A DNA stretch of 64,000 nucleotides, from NCBI RefSeq assembly GCF_037893015.1, contig NC_133666.1:2571467-2635466 (forward strand), given 5' to 3'. The first letter of the stretch is position 1, and each line of letters begins with the position of its first letter. This DNA comes from Macrotis lagotis. Its lineage: Eukaryota > Chordata > Mammalia > Peramelemorphia > Peramelidae. Positions 1-11,460 of this stretch are shown in pieces. The position numbers and the translations under genes were made by a program. The notes below the pieces were generated by a model. That model ran no database searches. It had not been told where the DNA came from and saw only the letters and a program-made list of their open reading frames with translations.

Positions 1-1523
1 GACTTCCAAGGAGGTTGTTGTCTTCTTTTTCTGGAAAATGAAGCCATCTGTCTCTTCCCCATCCTATAGTCCTCCCATTTTCTCATCTTTCACATGCTAC
101 AATGTAGAGTCTGGGCATCCCCAGTTCTCTGAGTGACTTGACCTTCTTAAGGGCCTGTCTTTCTTCTCTTGACTCTGAGCTCTCTTAGCCAAAGTAGAAG
201 TCTTGTCAGATTGGGGCACTTGGCCTTCTCTCTTTTGTCACTTAGCACCCTTCTTTGGTCCTCCCTCTACTGGTGCCCTGCTCTTAGAATTGTCCACTTC
301 TTATCTGCCCTCACTTTCTTATTCTGAATAAATTTTGAAAAAACAAAATCTACAACTGCCCCTTTCTTCCTCATTGGAACTGGTTCTTTTTGTACCATCT
401 GAATGTTGCTCTTGAGACTTTTGATCTTACCGGGGCTGACTTTCCCTGTAAGGTTTTAGTCTACTCAACTGCCCGTGCTCTGAACCCTGGAAATGTACTT
501 TTCAAAAAACAAATCTTAAAATACGTGGCAGACGATGACTGACTTTTCCTCTTTGCCCTCACGGGCTTTAGGATGAAGGGGTTGTTTCTGCCCCTGCAAG
601 CAGGACCTCACTCTTACTAAGTTAACATTTAAATAGAGGTTAAAAGTTTGTAAAGCATTGTATACAAATTATTTGATATAACCCCTAAGAGGTAGGCGGT
701 ATTAGAACTGCTGTTTTACAGATGAGGAAAATGAGACAAGCAGGTTAAGTGATTTGCCCAGGGTCACACAGCCAAGCAATGGCTGAGGTGGGGTTTGGAC
801 CCAAATACCACCTTGTTGCCCCTTAGAATTCAATCCACAGTAAAATATCCCCTTTTAGGTTCTCCTGCCTTCTGAAGAATGATCTCATTTAGGCAAGGAA
901 GAAATTAGTAGCTACTCTGCTTTTGGCAGAGAGCAAACACTCCTGCAGCTGTCTGGATGATTGAAGTCTAGCATCACTACTAAGAGCATGATGTGACCAA
1001 CTTTGGGATGTCTTTTCCAAACCCCTCCATCTGTTCTTTCTGTCAAAGTGGGCTCTGATGACAGTATTGCTTCCGTTGATCCTCTGTTGCTCTTCACCCT
1101 CCCTTCCTGTATTTCCTCACATTACCACCCTCCAAGTGTCGCTGTTCACCTGGAATGTCCGCTCGACCTCCTTGCATCAGGTCAACATGTGTAGCTAGAA
1201 AGTAAAATGACACGTTTTACTTCATTCTTCCATTTTACTTTGTGAGCCGTTGCTAGGTGTTTTCTTCTAGCATGTCTCTGTGGCATTTACTTCATGGGGA
1301 TGTGTGATCAGTTTTTAGTTTAAAGAAGAATTTGGTTTCCATTTATAAGACTTTGGGCAGTGCCTTCTTAGTAAATGCTGTCATGGGACTAGCTGTGGCC
1401 AAAGTCCCAAAACTGGCATTGCAGCCACCCTCTGACACCACCTTCTTTGAGGAGCTTCTCTCCCATGAGGGATGACCTCTGTTACAGTTAACCAGCCTCT
1501 TGATTTCTCTGATTTTCCCCAAG
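1..1523 (+). other. VBP1 intron (partial), with a MIR relic at about 630-830
   Basis: Intronic by position, upstream of the first visible VBP1 exon. Around 630-830 is an antisense MIR-type segment: CAGATGAGGAAAATGAGACA followed by a GGGTCACACAGC core. I found no other VBP1 exon here. Confidence 0.6.
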
Positions 1524-1622
1524 GGGTCCACAAAGCCCATGGAGACTAGATTCTTACTGGCTGATAACCTTTACTGCAAAGCATCAGTTCCTCCTACAGA
1601 TAAAGTTTGCCTGTGGTTGGGG
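1524..1622 (+). CDS. VBP1: VBP1 exon, antepenultimate coding (99 nt, phase 0 to phase 0)
   Basis: Encodes 33 residues from GSTKPMETRF to KVCLWLG. It is preceded by a pyrimidine-rich tract ending CCCCAAG and followed by the consensus donor GTAAGT. Confidence 0.94.
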
Positions 1623-3065
1623 GTAAGTATCCAAAAAGTAGAGAACTTTCTCAACTGATGCTTGCGATTCACCTTTTTTCCTCACATGATAGTATCACCA
1701 TTTTGGGGGGAACCATGGAGGTGTTGAGTACGTAGCTTTCCTGAGGTCAGAGATGGGGCCCAGTGAGTGGTGGGCAGACCCAAGTTCAGATATGGCTTGC
1801 AGACATTTTCCTGGCTGGTGACACTGGTCTAGTCACTTCACCTCTGTTTGCCTCAGGTTCCTCATCTATAAAATGGAGAGTGAGCAGCACCTATGTCTCT
1901 ACATTGTTGTGAGATGATATTTGTAAAATGCTTAGCACAGCACTATAGAAATACTTGCTGTTGACCCTGAGCAAGTCACTTTACCAGTGTTTGCCTCAGT
2001 TTTCTCCTCTCTCTCAGGGTTGTGAAGTTCTGATGAGATAGCATTTGTGAAGGATTTCAGTGGTGCAGTACCTAGCAAGGTGGTGAGTGCTGCCAGTGTT
2101 GCTATGCCAGTAGACCAGAGGTTAGCATCCTATCTATGGAACAGAGACAAAAAAAAAAAAACTTCTGCAAATCTGTCATAAGTAAGACCTCCACCCCCCA
2201 CCCCCAGGCCTTTGTCAGAGACTTCACTGTGATTTCTCAAGGGAAATATGGCTACCAGGTGAGGTGAAAGGAAACGCATTGTTCTTGCTCACCAAGATCC
2301 TGACAGGGCTGAACTCAGAATCCTTCCATCCTGCCAGGCCAATGTGATGCTGGAATATGACATCAATGAAGCCCAGGCCCTCTTGGAGAAGAATCATTGC
2401 ACTGCCACCAGCAATCTGGAGTCTCTTGAGGAAGACCTGGACTTCCTGCGTGATCAGTTCACCACCACTGAAGTCAGTATCCTTTGTCATTTCTAAAAAG
2501 GAAGAAAGGGGAAAGATGATTTCTTCCACAGAGCTCATCCTGTTTGAGGAATTTGGGGGTTTTATTTAGATGAGCTGCTTCCCTTTAATAGAAAGAAGAC
2601 CTTAATGCTGTTCTTAAAACGAATTGCTATTGAACGTGCTTTGAACGTGCTGGAAGTCAGGTTCAGAAACCCATTCTGTGGGACTTCAAACTGATCTTTT
2701 ACTCTTGAGCTCTTTCTTCCTAATAGCCCTCTTAGGCACAGGTTGGGTTGTCTTGGATAACCAGGATCCGAATGCCATTTATGAAATAAGACAGCGTCGT
2801 GTATGTATGTGAAATGTTTTGGTTTGGAAGTCTTAGGATCTAGTTGTTTTCTTTTGCAAAGTCCATTAGCTGCAGCAGAGAATTAAGCTAACACATCTGC
2901 ACACTGGGTTTGTCCACATAGAAGAGGGGATATGGCAGTATTTGGGCAGATTGGAAATATTCGCAGAATACATTTTCTGTAACAGCTTTCCCAGATATGG
3001 CTCGAGTTTACAACTGGGATGTCAAGAGAAGAAGCCAAGATGAGTCCAACAAAGCCAAAGCGTAG
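1524..3065 (+). CDS. VBP1: VBP1 (prefoldin subunit 3), last three coding exons, 5' part outside window
   Basis: VBP1 is the alpha-type subunit of the hexameric prefoldin chaperone, which captures nascent actin and tubulin and passes them to the CCT chaperonin in the cytosol; it also binds VHL. Three exons (1524-1622, 2338-2476, 2995-3065) splice in frame to give the last 102 residues and a stop; human VBP1 has 197 residues. Recognisable stretches are METRFLLADNLYCKASVPPT, KVCLWLGANVMLEYDI, EEDLDFLRDQFTTTEVNMAR and YNWDVKRR. These form the beta-hairpin region and the C-terminal coiled-coil helix of the subunit. All junctions obey GT-AG: acceptors end at 1523, 2337 and 2994, donors start at 1623 (GTAAGT) and 2477 (GTATCC). 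The codon split across the last intron restores Asn. Earlier exons must lie left of position 1. The gene converges on RAB39B. Compared with the human protein as I recall it, substitutions cluster just before METRF and in the linker after LLEKN; none disrupts the frame. Confidence 0.96.
1775..2105 (+). repeat. Two sense MIR/CORE-SINE relics in a VBP1 intron
   Basis: Each contains the MIR-like core of a TCACTT box followed by CCTCAG, TCCTCATCTATAAAATGGA or a close variant, then a GTTGTGA motif. The first spans about 1775-1960, the second about 1960-2105. They are old and indel-ridden. Confidence 0.6.
2338..2476 (+). CDS. VBP1: VBP1 exon, penultimate coding (139 nt)
   Basis: Encodes ANVMLEYDINEAQALLEKN through RDQFTTTEV plus one base of the next codon. 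The acceptor is CTGCCAG and the donor is GTATCC. The codon for Asn is completed by the first two bases of the last exon. Confidence 0.95.
2995..3065 (+). CDS. VBP1: VBP1 terminal coding exon with stop codon
   Basis: Encodes the end of the split Asn codon, then MARVYNWDVKRRSQDESNKA and KA, then TAG at 3063-3065. The acceptor is TTTCCCAG. The lysine-rich tail resembles the human C-terminus but differs at several residues. Confidence 0.95.
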
Positions 3066-3845
3066 CTCACCTCCCTGGGTCCTGGGGCTCAACTCTTCCA
3101 AGGGGCTCATCGCACTTCCAGAGATCCCAGTGTTTGACCTGGGAGTAGAAATGCTTTTCAAACAAAAAAGACATTCTATCTAGAGCAAAACTGAAGGTAG
3201 TTAATAGGCATATGTTTTATTTATAAAGCTAAAACCTGGCTTCATTAAGAATGATCATAGTCGGTCACAGTCATACTGGAGGTGGACTCAGTTATCCCTA
3301 AGATTAACTTTGACACTGTATCTATCGGGCATTGGTGAGAGTGGGGCGGGAAGGGAGGGCACTCGCTTTTCTATTATTTATTATAGACATCCTTTGAAGA
3401 AGTGAAACCAGTGTAGAGGTTGGGGAAATTCTTGCAAAGCTGCGGTTTGAGGTCAAAAGCAAGTTGCTGTAAATTTGGTGCTTGAAAAATGTATTTTTTT
3501 TTTCTCATATTGGTTTGGTTAGTTACTGGTCCGTCTACTGAACATCCTGTCCTTTTTTATGAATTATTTCATCTACCTTTATAAGCAGGGCATAGATGAC
3601 ATCTAAACATCAATTGGGTTTCTTGAGGTGGCACATTCATGCCTCATCTGCTGAATACCCATTGCTCGTGCCCTTCACATCTCTTGGTTAAATCTAGGTT
3701 GAACATCCTGGCCGTAACAGGATGTTCCAATTTAAAAAGCCAAGGTGATACCAGCTGATCAAGGAGCCGCTGCCATGCGACAGAGTTCAATCTCAATGAC
3801 TTCTTCCACTTTCAAGTAGTGAGCAATAAATACATTTGGAATGGT
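3066..3845 (+). other. VBP1: VBP1 3' UTR (end estimated)
   Basis: About 780 bases after the stop contain no recognisable interspersed repeat, unlike the flanking DNA, and end near a canonical poly-A signal. The exact cleavage site is inferred. Confidence 0.6.
3825..3830 (+). terminator. Polyadenylation signal AATAAA, likely for VBP1
   Basis: A canonical AATAAA lies 760 bases past the VBP1 stop. ATTAAA variants follow at about 3863 and 3875, and a GT/T-rich stretch at about 3885-3915 could be the downstream element. Alternative cleavage sites are possible. Confidence 0.55.
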
Positions 3846-4031
3846 TTCATACTTTTGTAATATTAAAACAGTGAAATTAAACAAATGTCCGCATCTGTTG
3901 TTCATTCTGTTGATGGATTCTAAATTCTGAAAGGGGTTGATTATTTAAGAGATGGGAGGAATTAAGATGCCAACTTTCTTACTGTCATCATCCCAAAGTT
4001 CTCTGGTGCCCTGGCAGCAATTGATGTCTTT

Positions 4032-4176
4032 CTTTTTTTGATTTAAGGCAATGGGGTTAAGTGACTTGCCCAAGGTCACACAGCTAGGCCATGTTAAATG
4101 TCTGAGGCCGAATTTGAACTCAGTCCCTCCTAGCTCCAGGGCTGGTGCTCTATCCACTGTGCCACCTAGCTGCCCC
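4032..4176 (-). repeat. Marsupial tRNA-derived SINE (MAR1/WSINE-like), antisense
   Basis: The reverse complement begins GGGGGCAGCTAGGTGG, has a B-box-like GTTCAAATTC and ends in a short A-rich tail. It is flanked by 17 bp target-site duplications with one mismatch (CAGCAATTGAT...) at 4015-4031 and 4177-4193. Confidence 0.9.
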
Positions 4177-4193
4177 CAGCAATTGATTTCTTT

Positions 4194-5219
4194 GTTTCTC
4201 ATTTCACAATAACTTTTTAATCTGTTGAGCTTTACCTTCATCATTTACCAGCTTGAATTCCATAAATATTTCTAGGCTGGTTTCTCCAGAGTCAAATGAG
4301 GGCCACAAGGGAAACTAGGAAATGGAAACAGTTGAGGCTCACCCTTTGAAGAGAGTATCCTTGGCCACTTGGTGCTGCCTTCTGATTCACGTGACACCCC
4401 GTGTTTGTTCCCATGTCATCTGGAGCTGTCAGTGCTGCAGAATTGACTTTCTGTCCCCTACAGTGTGGTTTGAAGCCCCCTTCAAATTCTGTATAACCCA
4501 GCACCCAGACCTGAAGCTTCATTGAGCGTAAATTGTGCTCAAACCCTCTCCGTGTGAACTGCGCTTTAGGAGACAGTAACCCCAGTGTGTAATGGACCCA
4601 GAGTCACAAAGATCTGAGTTCAAATCCTGATTCAGACACTATGATAGGACCCCTGGCAAGCCACTTCTTGATCTTTGATTTCCTCATCTCGTAAAATGGG
4701 GATCATGATACCCCCTACTGCCCAGGGTTCTTGGCAGGCTCGAGGTGCCTGGCACATGAAAAACGCCAGCTCATTCCTAGCCTGTGGTCCAGTTGGATTT
4801 TTTAAAAGGTTTTATTGATCATATCTATTCTTCCATCACCTAGATTTTTGCCACCGTCCACTTTTTCCTCAGAGAGCCATTCTGTATAATGTAAGTTTTT
4901 TAAAAATAGAAATAAAAATTTCTTTAGCAAAACTGATAGATTGAGAAAATGTGCCATCACATGTACTGTTGCAACTTCTAGATCCCTCACTTCTCCAAAG
5001 GAATGAAGAGGAATTGTCTCAGAGTCGTGTTATGCTGGATATATTCTAATTTCACATATCCACCACATTCATTTCTGGTCTTTCCATTTACATTGTTGTA
5101 ATTATTTGTGTCAGAAAAGGGTAGAAAACCAGTTTGATTGAACCGACCAGGACCAGGAGAGGGGTAGAGATGGGGAGTGCCCCAAACCAAACCAAACTCA
5201 GCTCAGAGAGGGGATTTGG
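4194..5219. other. Intergenic; MIR relic at about 4590-4790, otherwise nothing recognised
   Basis: A sense MIR-like element (GAGTTCAAATCCTGATTCAG, then TTTCCTCATCTCGTAAAATG) lies at about 4590-4790. The rest shows no exon structure or repeat that I can name. Confidence 0.5.
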
Positions 5220-5963
5220 AAGGTGGGTTTAAAAGGAAAGAAAGGAATGAGCATAGCAGAATGGATTAAAAATTCTTCAACAATAGGCTTTTCCACAAAC
5301 ACTTGACACCTCCCAACACACAGTGAACTGAACATAACAAGGGTTAAAATAAACACTCCTCAACTGAACTCAAAAAGGCAAAAGTGACCATTGTTCTCTC
5401 CAGACAAGGGCAATAGCCAAGACCCTCAATTAGAAGAGATAAAGCAGGCCTATCATGCTGAAAGATGGCTTACTCAAACAATTTCAATGCTTGGCATCAG
5501 ATAGCATAGCAGGAAAGAACGTCTAAAATTAGAAGACTTGGGGGGGCGGGGCGGGGGGGGGGGGATAGGTGAACTATTAGAAAATTTTATTCAGAGGAAG
5601 AGACAACCATCACTAGTAGCAAAAGCCTAAGGAAGTTGTACAGCAGATCAAAAGATTAAAAACGATTTTGCCCAAATGTTGCCTAAGAAAACCAGCCTCC
5701 ATGACGCTTTATGAACACTTCCAATACCCAGATGAACGAAACAAGAAATAGCGGACTTCAACAACTCAGAAAACGGCGCTCTCAACGGAAAAACCTTGGC
5801 CACTGGAATGCTCCCACACAATTTCTATCAGCACCCAAAGTACCAGACAAAAAGGTTGAAGAGCTAGCCAAAGGAAGGACTCCTACTGCAGGAGGCAGAA
5901 CAAGGGAAACCTAATCGATTGACTTGATGCAAACATTTTCTATAAACCAATAGCGAATCTCTT
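5220..5963 (+). other. Unidentified A-rich segment directly upstream of an L1 3' end
   Basis: The segment is A-rich and G-poor, with a C/G homopolymer-rich break at about 5541-5570. It contains a 67-codon open frame at 5711-5914 rich in Arg, Lys, Thr and Gln that I do not recognise. It runs straight into a marsupial L1 3' terminus, so it may belong to a retroposon or an older repeat. Confidence 0.3.
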
Positions 5964-6130
5964 ATACTTCCTTTTTCTTCCTTAAGGATCTGATTTTCCT
6001 GTCCTCACATTCAACTTAGATCAATGTAGAACATGGAAGCAATGTCAAGACTAACAGACTGCCTTCTGTGGGGAGAAGCGAGAGAATGGGAAAAAATTGT
6101 GAAACGCAAAATAGAAAAGTTTTAGAAAAG
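5964..6130 (+). repeat. L1 3'-terminal fragment
   Basis: Shares the 3' terminus seen at 11604, 41280 and (reversed) 16150: TTCTTCCTTAAGGATCTGAT, then AACATGGAAGCAATG, then a G-rich run and GGGAAAAAATTGTGAAAC. The shared terminus places them in one LINE-1 3' UTR family. Confidence 0.65.
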
Positions 6131-6152
6131 GAAAAAAAACAATAGCAAAATA

Positions 6153-6191
<39 letters not shown>

Positions 6192-6193
6192 CA
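6153..6193 (+). repeat. (AC)n microsatellite
   Basis: An uninterrupted CA run of about 16 units, then one GCAC interruption and a short continuation. Confidence 0.95.
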
Positions 6194-6296
6194 ACAATCG
6201 ACTGTATCAAAAGGAACAATAAAGGTCAGCATTAAAGCAGGAGATGCAGAAAAGCCTTTAGAAAACATTTTAAATTTCTTTAGAAAATGCCTTTCA

Positions 6297-6435
6297 GGGG
6301 GCGGCTAGGTGGCGCAGTGGATAGAGCACTGGCCTCGGGGTCGGTTCAAATCCGGTCTCAGACACTTAATTACCTAGCTGTGTAGCCTTGGGCAAGCCAC
6401 TTAACCCCATTGCCTTGAAAAATCTAAAAACAAAA
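6297..6435 (+). repeat. Marsupial tRNA-derived SINE, sense
   Basis: Starts GGGGGCGGCTAGGTGGCGCA, with A-box GTGGCGCAGTGGATAGAGC and B-box GGTTCAAATCC, and ends in an A-rich tail. A 13 bp duplication AAAATGCCTTTCA lies at 6284-6296 and 6436-6448. Well preserved, so probably young. Confidence 0.93.
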
Positions 6436-6845
6436 AAAATGCCTTTCAAAAATAGAAAACAAGAGTAAATGGATCTTAATTAGCATGGTAGTATGATCTC
6501 AAACCAAGATGCAGCATTATATAAAATGGGCAGAAAGAAACTCATCCTTGCCAATAAGATCAGAGTAAAACTACATCATCCATTGGCCTCACTCCGATGT
6601 GATGGAGTGCTAAAAATTCTAGTGCTTGCAATAGCCAAAACAAAACAATTGAGAAAGTAAGCATTGACAAAGAAACAAAATTCTTACTTTTGCCAGTGAT
6701 GTGAAATACTTTGGAACCCTTGGGAAGTATAAAATGTCCACGAAGATATCCACAGCTTCTGTAGGAAGACAATTGAAAAGTTTTAGAAATAAAGACAAAT
6801 AATTGAAAGATAATTCATAACAATCCTTAAATGACTTTATTGAGT

Positions 6846-7000
6846 GGGCAGCTAGGTGGTGCAGTGGATAAGAGCACCAGCCCTGGAGTCAGGAGGACCT
6901 GAGTTCAAATCAGACCTCAGACACTTCATAATGACCTAGCTGTGTGACTTCGGGCAAGTCGTTTAACCTCCATTGCCCTCAAAAAAAAAAAAAAAAAAAG
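6846..7000 (+). repeat. Marsupial tRNA-derived SINE, sense
   Basis: Starts GGGCAGCTAGGTGGTGCAGT, has GAGTTCAAATC, and ends in a 19-base A run. Confidence 0.92.
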
Positions 7001-7829
7001 ATTAGGAATGGTAAAATAGAGGGGAGCAGAGAACAATGGGGTTTTAGTAGGATTTAGATTGTGACCCAGATTTGAGATGGAAGGGATCCCCCAAACCAGT
7101 CTTTAGGAAGTAAAAGAGGGCAATGAATAAGGGGGGGGGGCAGAAACTGAAAAAGGGAAAACAAGCTAGAACTTTTGGAGAGGGAAGAATAGTAGTTTGG
7201 AAGGCTCCAGTGACTCGGGAGGAGGAACTGAAGCCAAATTGGGAGAGGCCAGATCAACTGAAGCAGGTGAAAGATTTGCAGTTGCTCAGGGGGAGGGCTT
7301 GTTGAGGAAGAAGAAACAGGTGCTCCTAAAGCCTTTTGGCTGAGCCCTAATGAAGTCATTTCAGCTTTGTGCTCTCTGCACTATCTCATTCAACCAGTAA
7401 CGGAAACATTCCCATCCCTTATTGAAGTCTTACTCATTCTTAAATTTCATTTTGTTTTAAGATGTTTTCATTTCGCTCTCTCTGCCAATGTACTTTAGGA
7501 TAATCACTTGTTAGTTTACACCAGCACTGACAAAATGCATGGTCATGACAGTCATAATGTTCAGTCAGAGAGAGCCAGCGGCCTTTCTACCGGACCGCTA
7601 ATCCCAGGTTTCAATTGTCTTCTGATCAGCTACCACAAACAGTGAAGCAGCATTAACAGTACAAAAACCAAACACCAAAAGACACAATAAGACACTAAAC
7701 CAAAAACATAGGCTAGACTTTGGACATATGACAGAAAGGCCTGACAAATGCCTTACATTTTACCAGAAAAGGTCCAGACATCTAACCACTAGGCCACTTC
7801 ACAAAGAAATACCTCCCTTGGATCAAGGA
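7001..7829. other. Intergenic, nothing recognised
   Basis: Contains a G-run at 7131-7140 and purine-rich DNA up to about 7320, then unremarkable sequence. No exon-like open frame with splice signals. Confidence 0.4.
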
Positions 7830-8440
7830 ATAGGTCCTCAGCACCCACCTGGCTGCTAAACACAAAACAATTCTCACCAACCTGAGAGAATTCTCAAAAC
7901 CAAAAGTAACCTCCCAGAGAAACTACAACTTCAAAAAATCAAAAAGCCAAGAGTTCAGCCTAGAGCAGTTAGGTTTGAAAAGTAAAGAAACCTCACCTAC
8001 ACACAAGACCCCTGGGTCAGGCTCAAAATCTGTCCTGGCTTTCTGAGGATCTCTTTTTCTGGTATTGCCAGGAAAAAAAGGCTGTTCTCCTTTTAAAACA
8101 TGTGTCTAGATCTGATCAATAGCGCCAAAACCTGTGAACCGTAAAATTATGAAGAGCCTCAAAAACATAGGGTTAAAGCAAACATAACAGAAAAATATAG
8201 ATTAGACATGAAGCGTTATTCTCTAGAATTTATGAAACAAAAGCTCTTAAGAATTGAAGACCATCCCATGATAGTCACCAAGAATCTGGGCAAAAAAAAC
8301 CCAACTTTATACCATTTGAGAAAGGGGGAAAATAATGAACCTCTTTAGTGGCTGGTACGTAGGAATTTGCACAGTATCTCTTACTGAAACTAAGCTACAA
8401 AGATGATCATCTTTGTGTCTCTTCCTGAATTCTTCTCTCG
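7830..8440. repeat. Old interspersed repeat related to the one at 11770-12620 (possibly LTR-element derived)
   Basis: Shares colinear blocks with 11770-12620: a CTGTCCTGGCTTT block, then AACATAGGGTTAAA, then AATATAGATTAGACAT with a TTCTCT continuation. Two diverged copies 4 kb apart imply a dispersed family. A retrovirus-like origin is only a guess. Both copies are badly degraded fossils. Confidence 0.4.
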
Positions 8441-8835
8441 TCTCTTCCTGGGACCATGGTCTCCTTACATCCCGAGCATTGTTCTCCTAGATTTGTGATG
8501 AACACAGGGAGCTTAATTTCTAACTAGCAAGGTGAGAGGATCTGATAGGAAGTCCAGTATTGCTGTTACACTTAAGGTTTAAATGACAGCCTAGGCTACT
8601 GAAACTCCAGCAAGTTTGTTTGTGCAGGCTAGTTCTACTTCCCCCTTTCTTTAATAGGCTTTCCTGGTTAATTTTGAGAAAACTTTTTGCTACTGGTCTA
8701 TGCTCCTGACCCCGTTACTCTACCAGGCAACTACCGTGACTCGTCCTTTGCCTGACAACCTTATGTAAACTGGGCCCCCAAGTGGCAACTGGCTGAACAA
8801 ATTCATATTACACATATGAATTAAATATTAATCTA
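8441..8835. other. Intergenic, nothing recognised
   Basis: No gene-like frames. It may continue the repeat to its left, but I see no clear boundary. Confidence 0.4.
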
Positions 8836-8975
8836 AGGGCAGCTAGGTGGTGCTGCAGTGGACAGAGTATGGAACCTGGAGTTAGGAAGACCTGAATTAA
8901 ATCCAACCCCAGATACTCACTAGCTTTATGACCCTGGGTAAGTCACTTTATCCTGTTTGTCTTAGTTTTGAGAGT
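8836..8975 (+). repeat. tRNA-derived SINE of an older subfamily, sense
   Basis: GGGCAGCTAGGTGGTGCTGCAG head and a GACCCTGGGTAAGTCACTTTA core. The following 200 bases may be its 3' extension. Confidence 0.7.
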
Positions 8976-9589
8976 AGCCTATGGGATGATGCCACTCCCA
9001 GGGCTCTTGGGATTGCCTGCTCTCCTGGCAATTGGTCAGCAGTTGGTGGTGATGGTAAGTCTTCACAGAGATGACTGTGGGGGTTGAACCAGAAGCAAGG
9101 CTGCCTAGTCTGGTGGATGTTGCTATTCCCAAGGCTACCTCCATCTAAAACTGAGGAGAGGTGGTGATCAGAGGGTGGCTGGAGGGCAGGAGGTTAACTC
9201 CTTCAGGTGTCTCTGTTTTATGTCCCTGGAAACTTTGCTGTATATTTGAGAGTGATAGTTAGTGGGCATGACTCTCTTGGAACTTGACCCTTTCTCTTTT
9301 TTAGCTTTTTAAAATTCTTCTCTTTCTAGCAGCCTCAACTCAATAATTTCCCCAATGTGATGCCAAAATTATTTTTAATCTACTTTCTACCACCACTACT
9401 TCCTTCAACCCCATTGAAGGGTTTACATTCAGATAATTATGGAATCAGTTTTAAAATAGGTTTTGTTCTAAGCAATTAACCCTTCTAATACTAAGATTAT
9501 TTTCTCCCTTCTAAAAGGCTTTTCTATCTCTTGCCTTCAAAGAGTATACTTAGATTTAAGGGCAAACAGATGAGGCTTGTTGAGTAGTC

Positions 9590-9935
9590 AGAGCCCCCAG
9601 ATTAAAAGGGCAGCTCTGCCCCTGGTCAGCTGTGTGACCTTGGTCAAGTCACTTCAATTCTCTGGGCCTATTTGCTCCTGTAAGATGAGGTTAAAACAGA
9701 TGATCTAAGCTTTATGGAGCTCTTTACACATAGTTCATCTTATTCCACAACAGTCCTGGGCTGTAAGTGCTGTTAACTATCCCCATTTTTATAGATGAGA
9801 AAACTGAGGCAGACAAGCTCAGTGACTTGCTCAGAGGCATCCAGCTAGGATGTGTCTAAGGCTGGATTCAAATTTAGATCTTCCTGCCTTAGAGTCCAGG
9901 GCTCTATCCACTGTAACATCCAACAGCCTACACAT
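9590..9935. repeat. Two MIR relics, head-on (sense 9590-9712, antisense about 9715-9935)
   Basis: The first has CTGTGTGACCTTGGTCAAGTCAC. The second has ATAGATGAGAAAACTGAGGC and GTCCAGGGCTCTATCCACTG, diagnostic of an antisense MIR/CORE-SINE. Confidence 0.7.
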
Positions 9936-10229
9936 TATAGTGATAGTGAAGTGATAACTTGGTTAAAAAGGATTAAACTAGAATCAATGAAGGCAACAAA
10001 CCTGGAGAGCACTATTTCTGACCATAGAGATCCCAACCGACAGAAATTTAAGGGACATCTGCTCATCAGGATAGGGCAATAATTTCCAGTCTCCTCTAGA
10101 CCTTGCACGGTATCCTAAGTTTAGCCAATGTTTGACAGATTGCCTCTGCCCACTGACTTTATATAGCTCATTTATGTTTAGGGCAGAGGCTTCTCAGTTC
10201 TCAAAAAATGTCCCAACTGGCATGATACC

Positions 10230-10425
10230 TTTTCCAGTACCTAGGTCACCTAAGTGGGACCTGGCAGTCAGGTGCATGGCCCTGGGCAACTCACTTGACC
10301 CTGTTTGCCTCAGTTTCCTCATCTGTAAAATGAGTTAGAGAAGGAAATGGCCAACCACTCCAGGATCTCTGCCAAGACCCATAAGGGGCTATGGAGAGTC
10401 AGATAAACTATAAGCCCTGGAAATA
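10230..10425 (+). repeat. Marsupial CORE-SINE, sense
   Basis: Contains the CORE motif TGCCTCAGTTTCCTCATCTG TAAAATG and the typical downstream AAGGAAATGGCCAACCACTC CAG..., ending near a GAGTCAGATAAACTA variant of the usual tail. Confidence 0.75.
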
Positions 10426-10444
10426 GGCTGGCATAATTCCTTGC

Positions 10445-10745
10445 ATGTCCCCAGCTGTGGTTGTTCATCTTTCATTTTCAAAGAGGACCAATGACATCAC
10501 AGGTGATAAAACTCAAGATGACTGGGAATGACCTGGGATACAGTTAATGACCTTGGTGGCTTTGGCTAATCGAGCTCTAAGCCTCCACAGCACCCATTCT
10601 ATCTGCCTTCACAGCCTTTGGAACAAACCATTCAAATCCACCCATTATACCAGGGGAAATCTTCATGTACTTGGAGTAGGCAACCCCCACCACAACTCAC
10701 CGATAGGTTTGAGGTCCATCAGTTTCCCTTAACCTGGGTGAGCCC
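10445..10745 (-). repeat. SINE with RTE-like 3' tail, antisense
   Basis: The reverse complement ends TGATGTCATTGGTCCTCTTT, the same tail as the LINE end near 26085 and the SINE at 15560-15955. A LINE partner with that tail is in this window. Confidence 0.6.
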
Positions 10746-10819
10746 AGCTGCTGGGATACTTTTATGCTACCTGTTTTGTTTGTTTGTTTGGTTTTTTTTT
10801 GGAGCAACAGGTGAGAGCT

Positions 10820-11460
10820 GGTGTGTGATTAATGGATTTAGTTCCAATTCACACCTACGGTAAGTCACACTCCAAAAGGGGAATAATCCGAAGTGGTTTA
10901 TTATTATTACAACAAAGGTAAAGTCAAAGGAAGCTTGCATCAGCACTAATGATTCCTAAAAGGATTACAGGGTTATAAGTGTTAACCAGTGAAATTAAGA
11001 TATTGGAAGAGAGAAGAAACATGCTCAAAGATATTCAAAGAAATAGAAAGTTTTCCTCAACATAATCTATCAAAACAGAAAGTTTTTACCAATCTGACAA
11101 TCAAACTAGGACCCAGGAAGCTCTGGCTTATGGAAGATACCTCAGGCTTCAGAACCCCATTTCGAAAGCCCCGTTCATTGTTGGGATCAGAAGGGTCCCA
11201 GACAGAGCATCCTCTCCATGGATGAGATTCCAAAGGGGTATGAGCAAGGCTTGAGTGATTCTATAAGTCAGGGGCATGGTGACCTTGTAGTAAAACACTT
11301 GTATAACTGGGAACTTAGCCAGTCCCCAATAAGGAGGGGAGTGTTTACTGGGAACTTGGCCAGTCCTGTAAACATACCCCTTTCCCCCCAATTATCTGGA
11401 GAAGAAACATCCCTCCTGAAACTTAGCCAATTTCAGGAGGGATCTTGTGAGACCACAGTC
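10820..11460 (-). repeat. Possible solo LTR-like fossil, antisense
   Basis: Read on the minus strand, the left part carries AATAATAATAAACC followed by about 80 bases ending near CA, which resembles the R/U5 side of an LTR. The right edge is not defined and no flanking duplication is clear. It is old and carries no coding part. Confidence 0.3.

Noticed and set aside
6297-6435. tRNA-like A and B boxes in the SINEs as possible tRNA genes
   Set aside because: The heads are tRNA-derived but do not fold into a full cloverleaf with an anticodon arm, and they continue into a SINE body with a poly-A tail.
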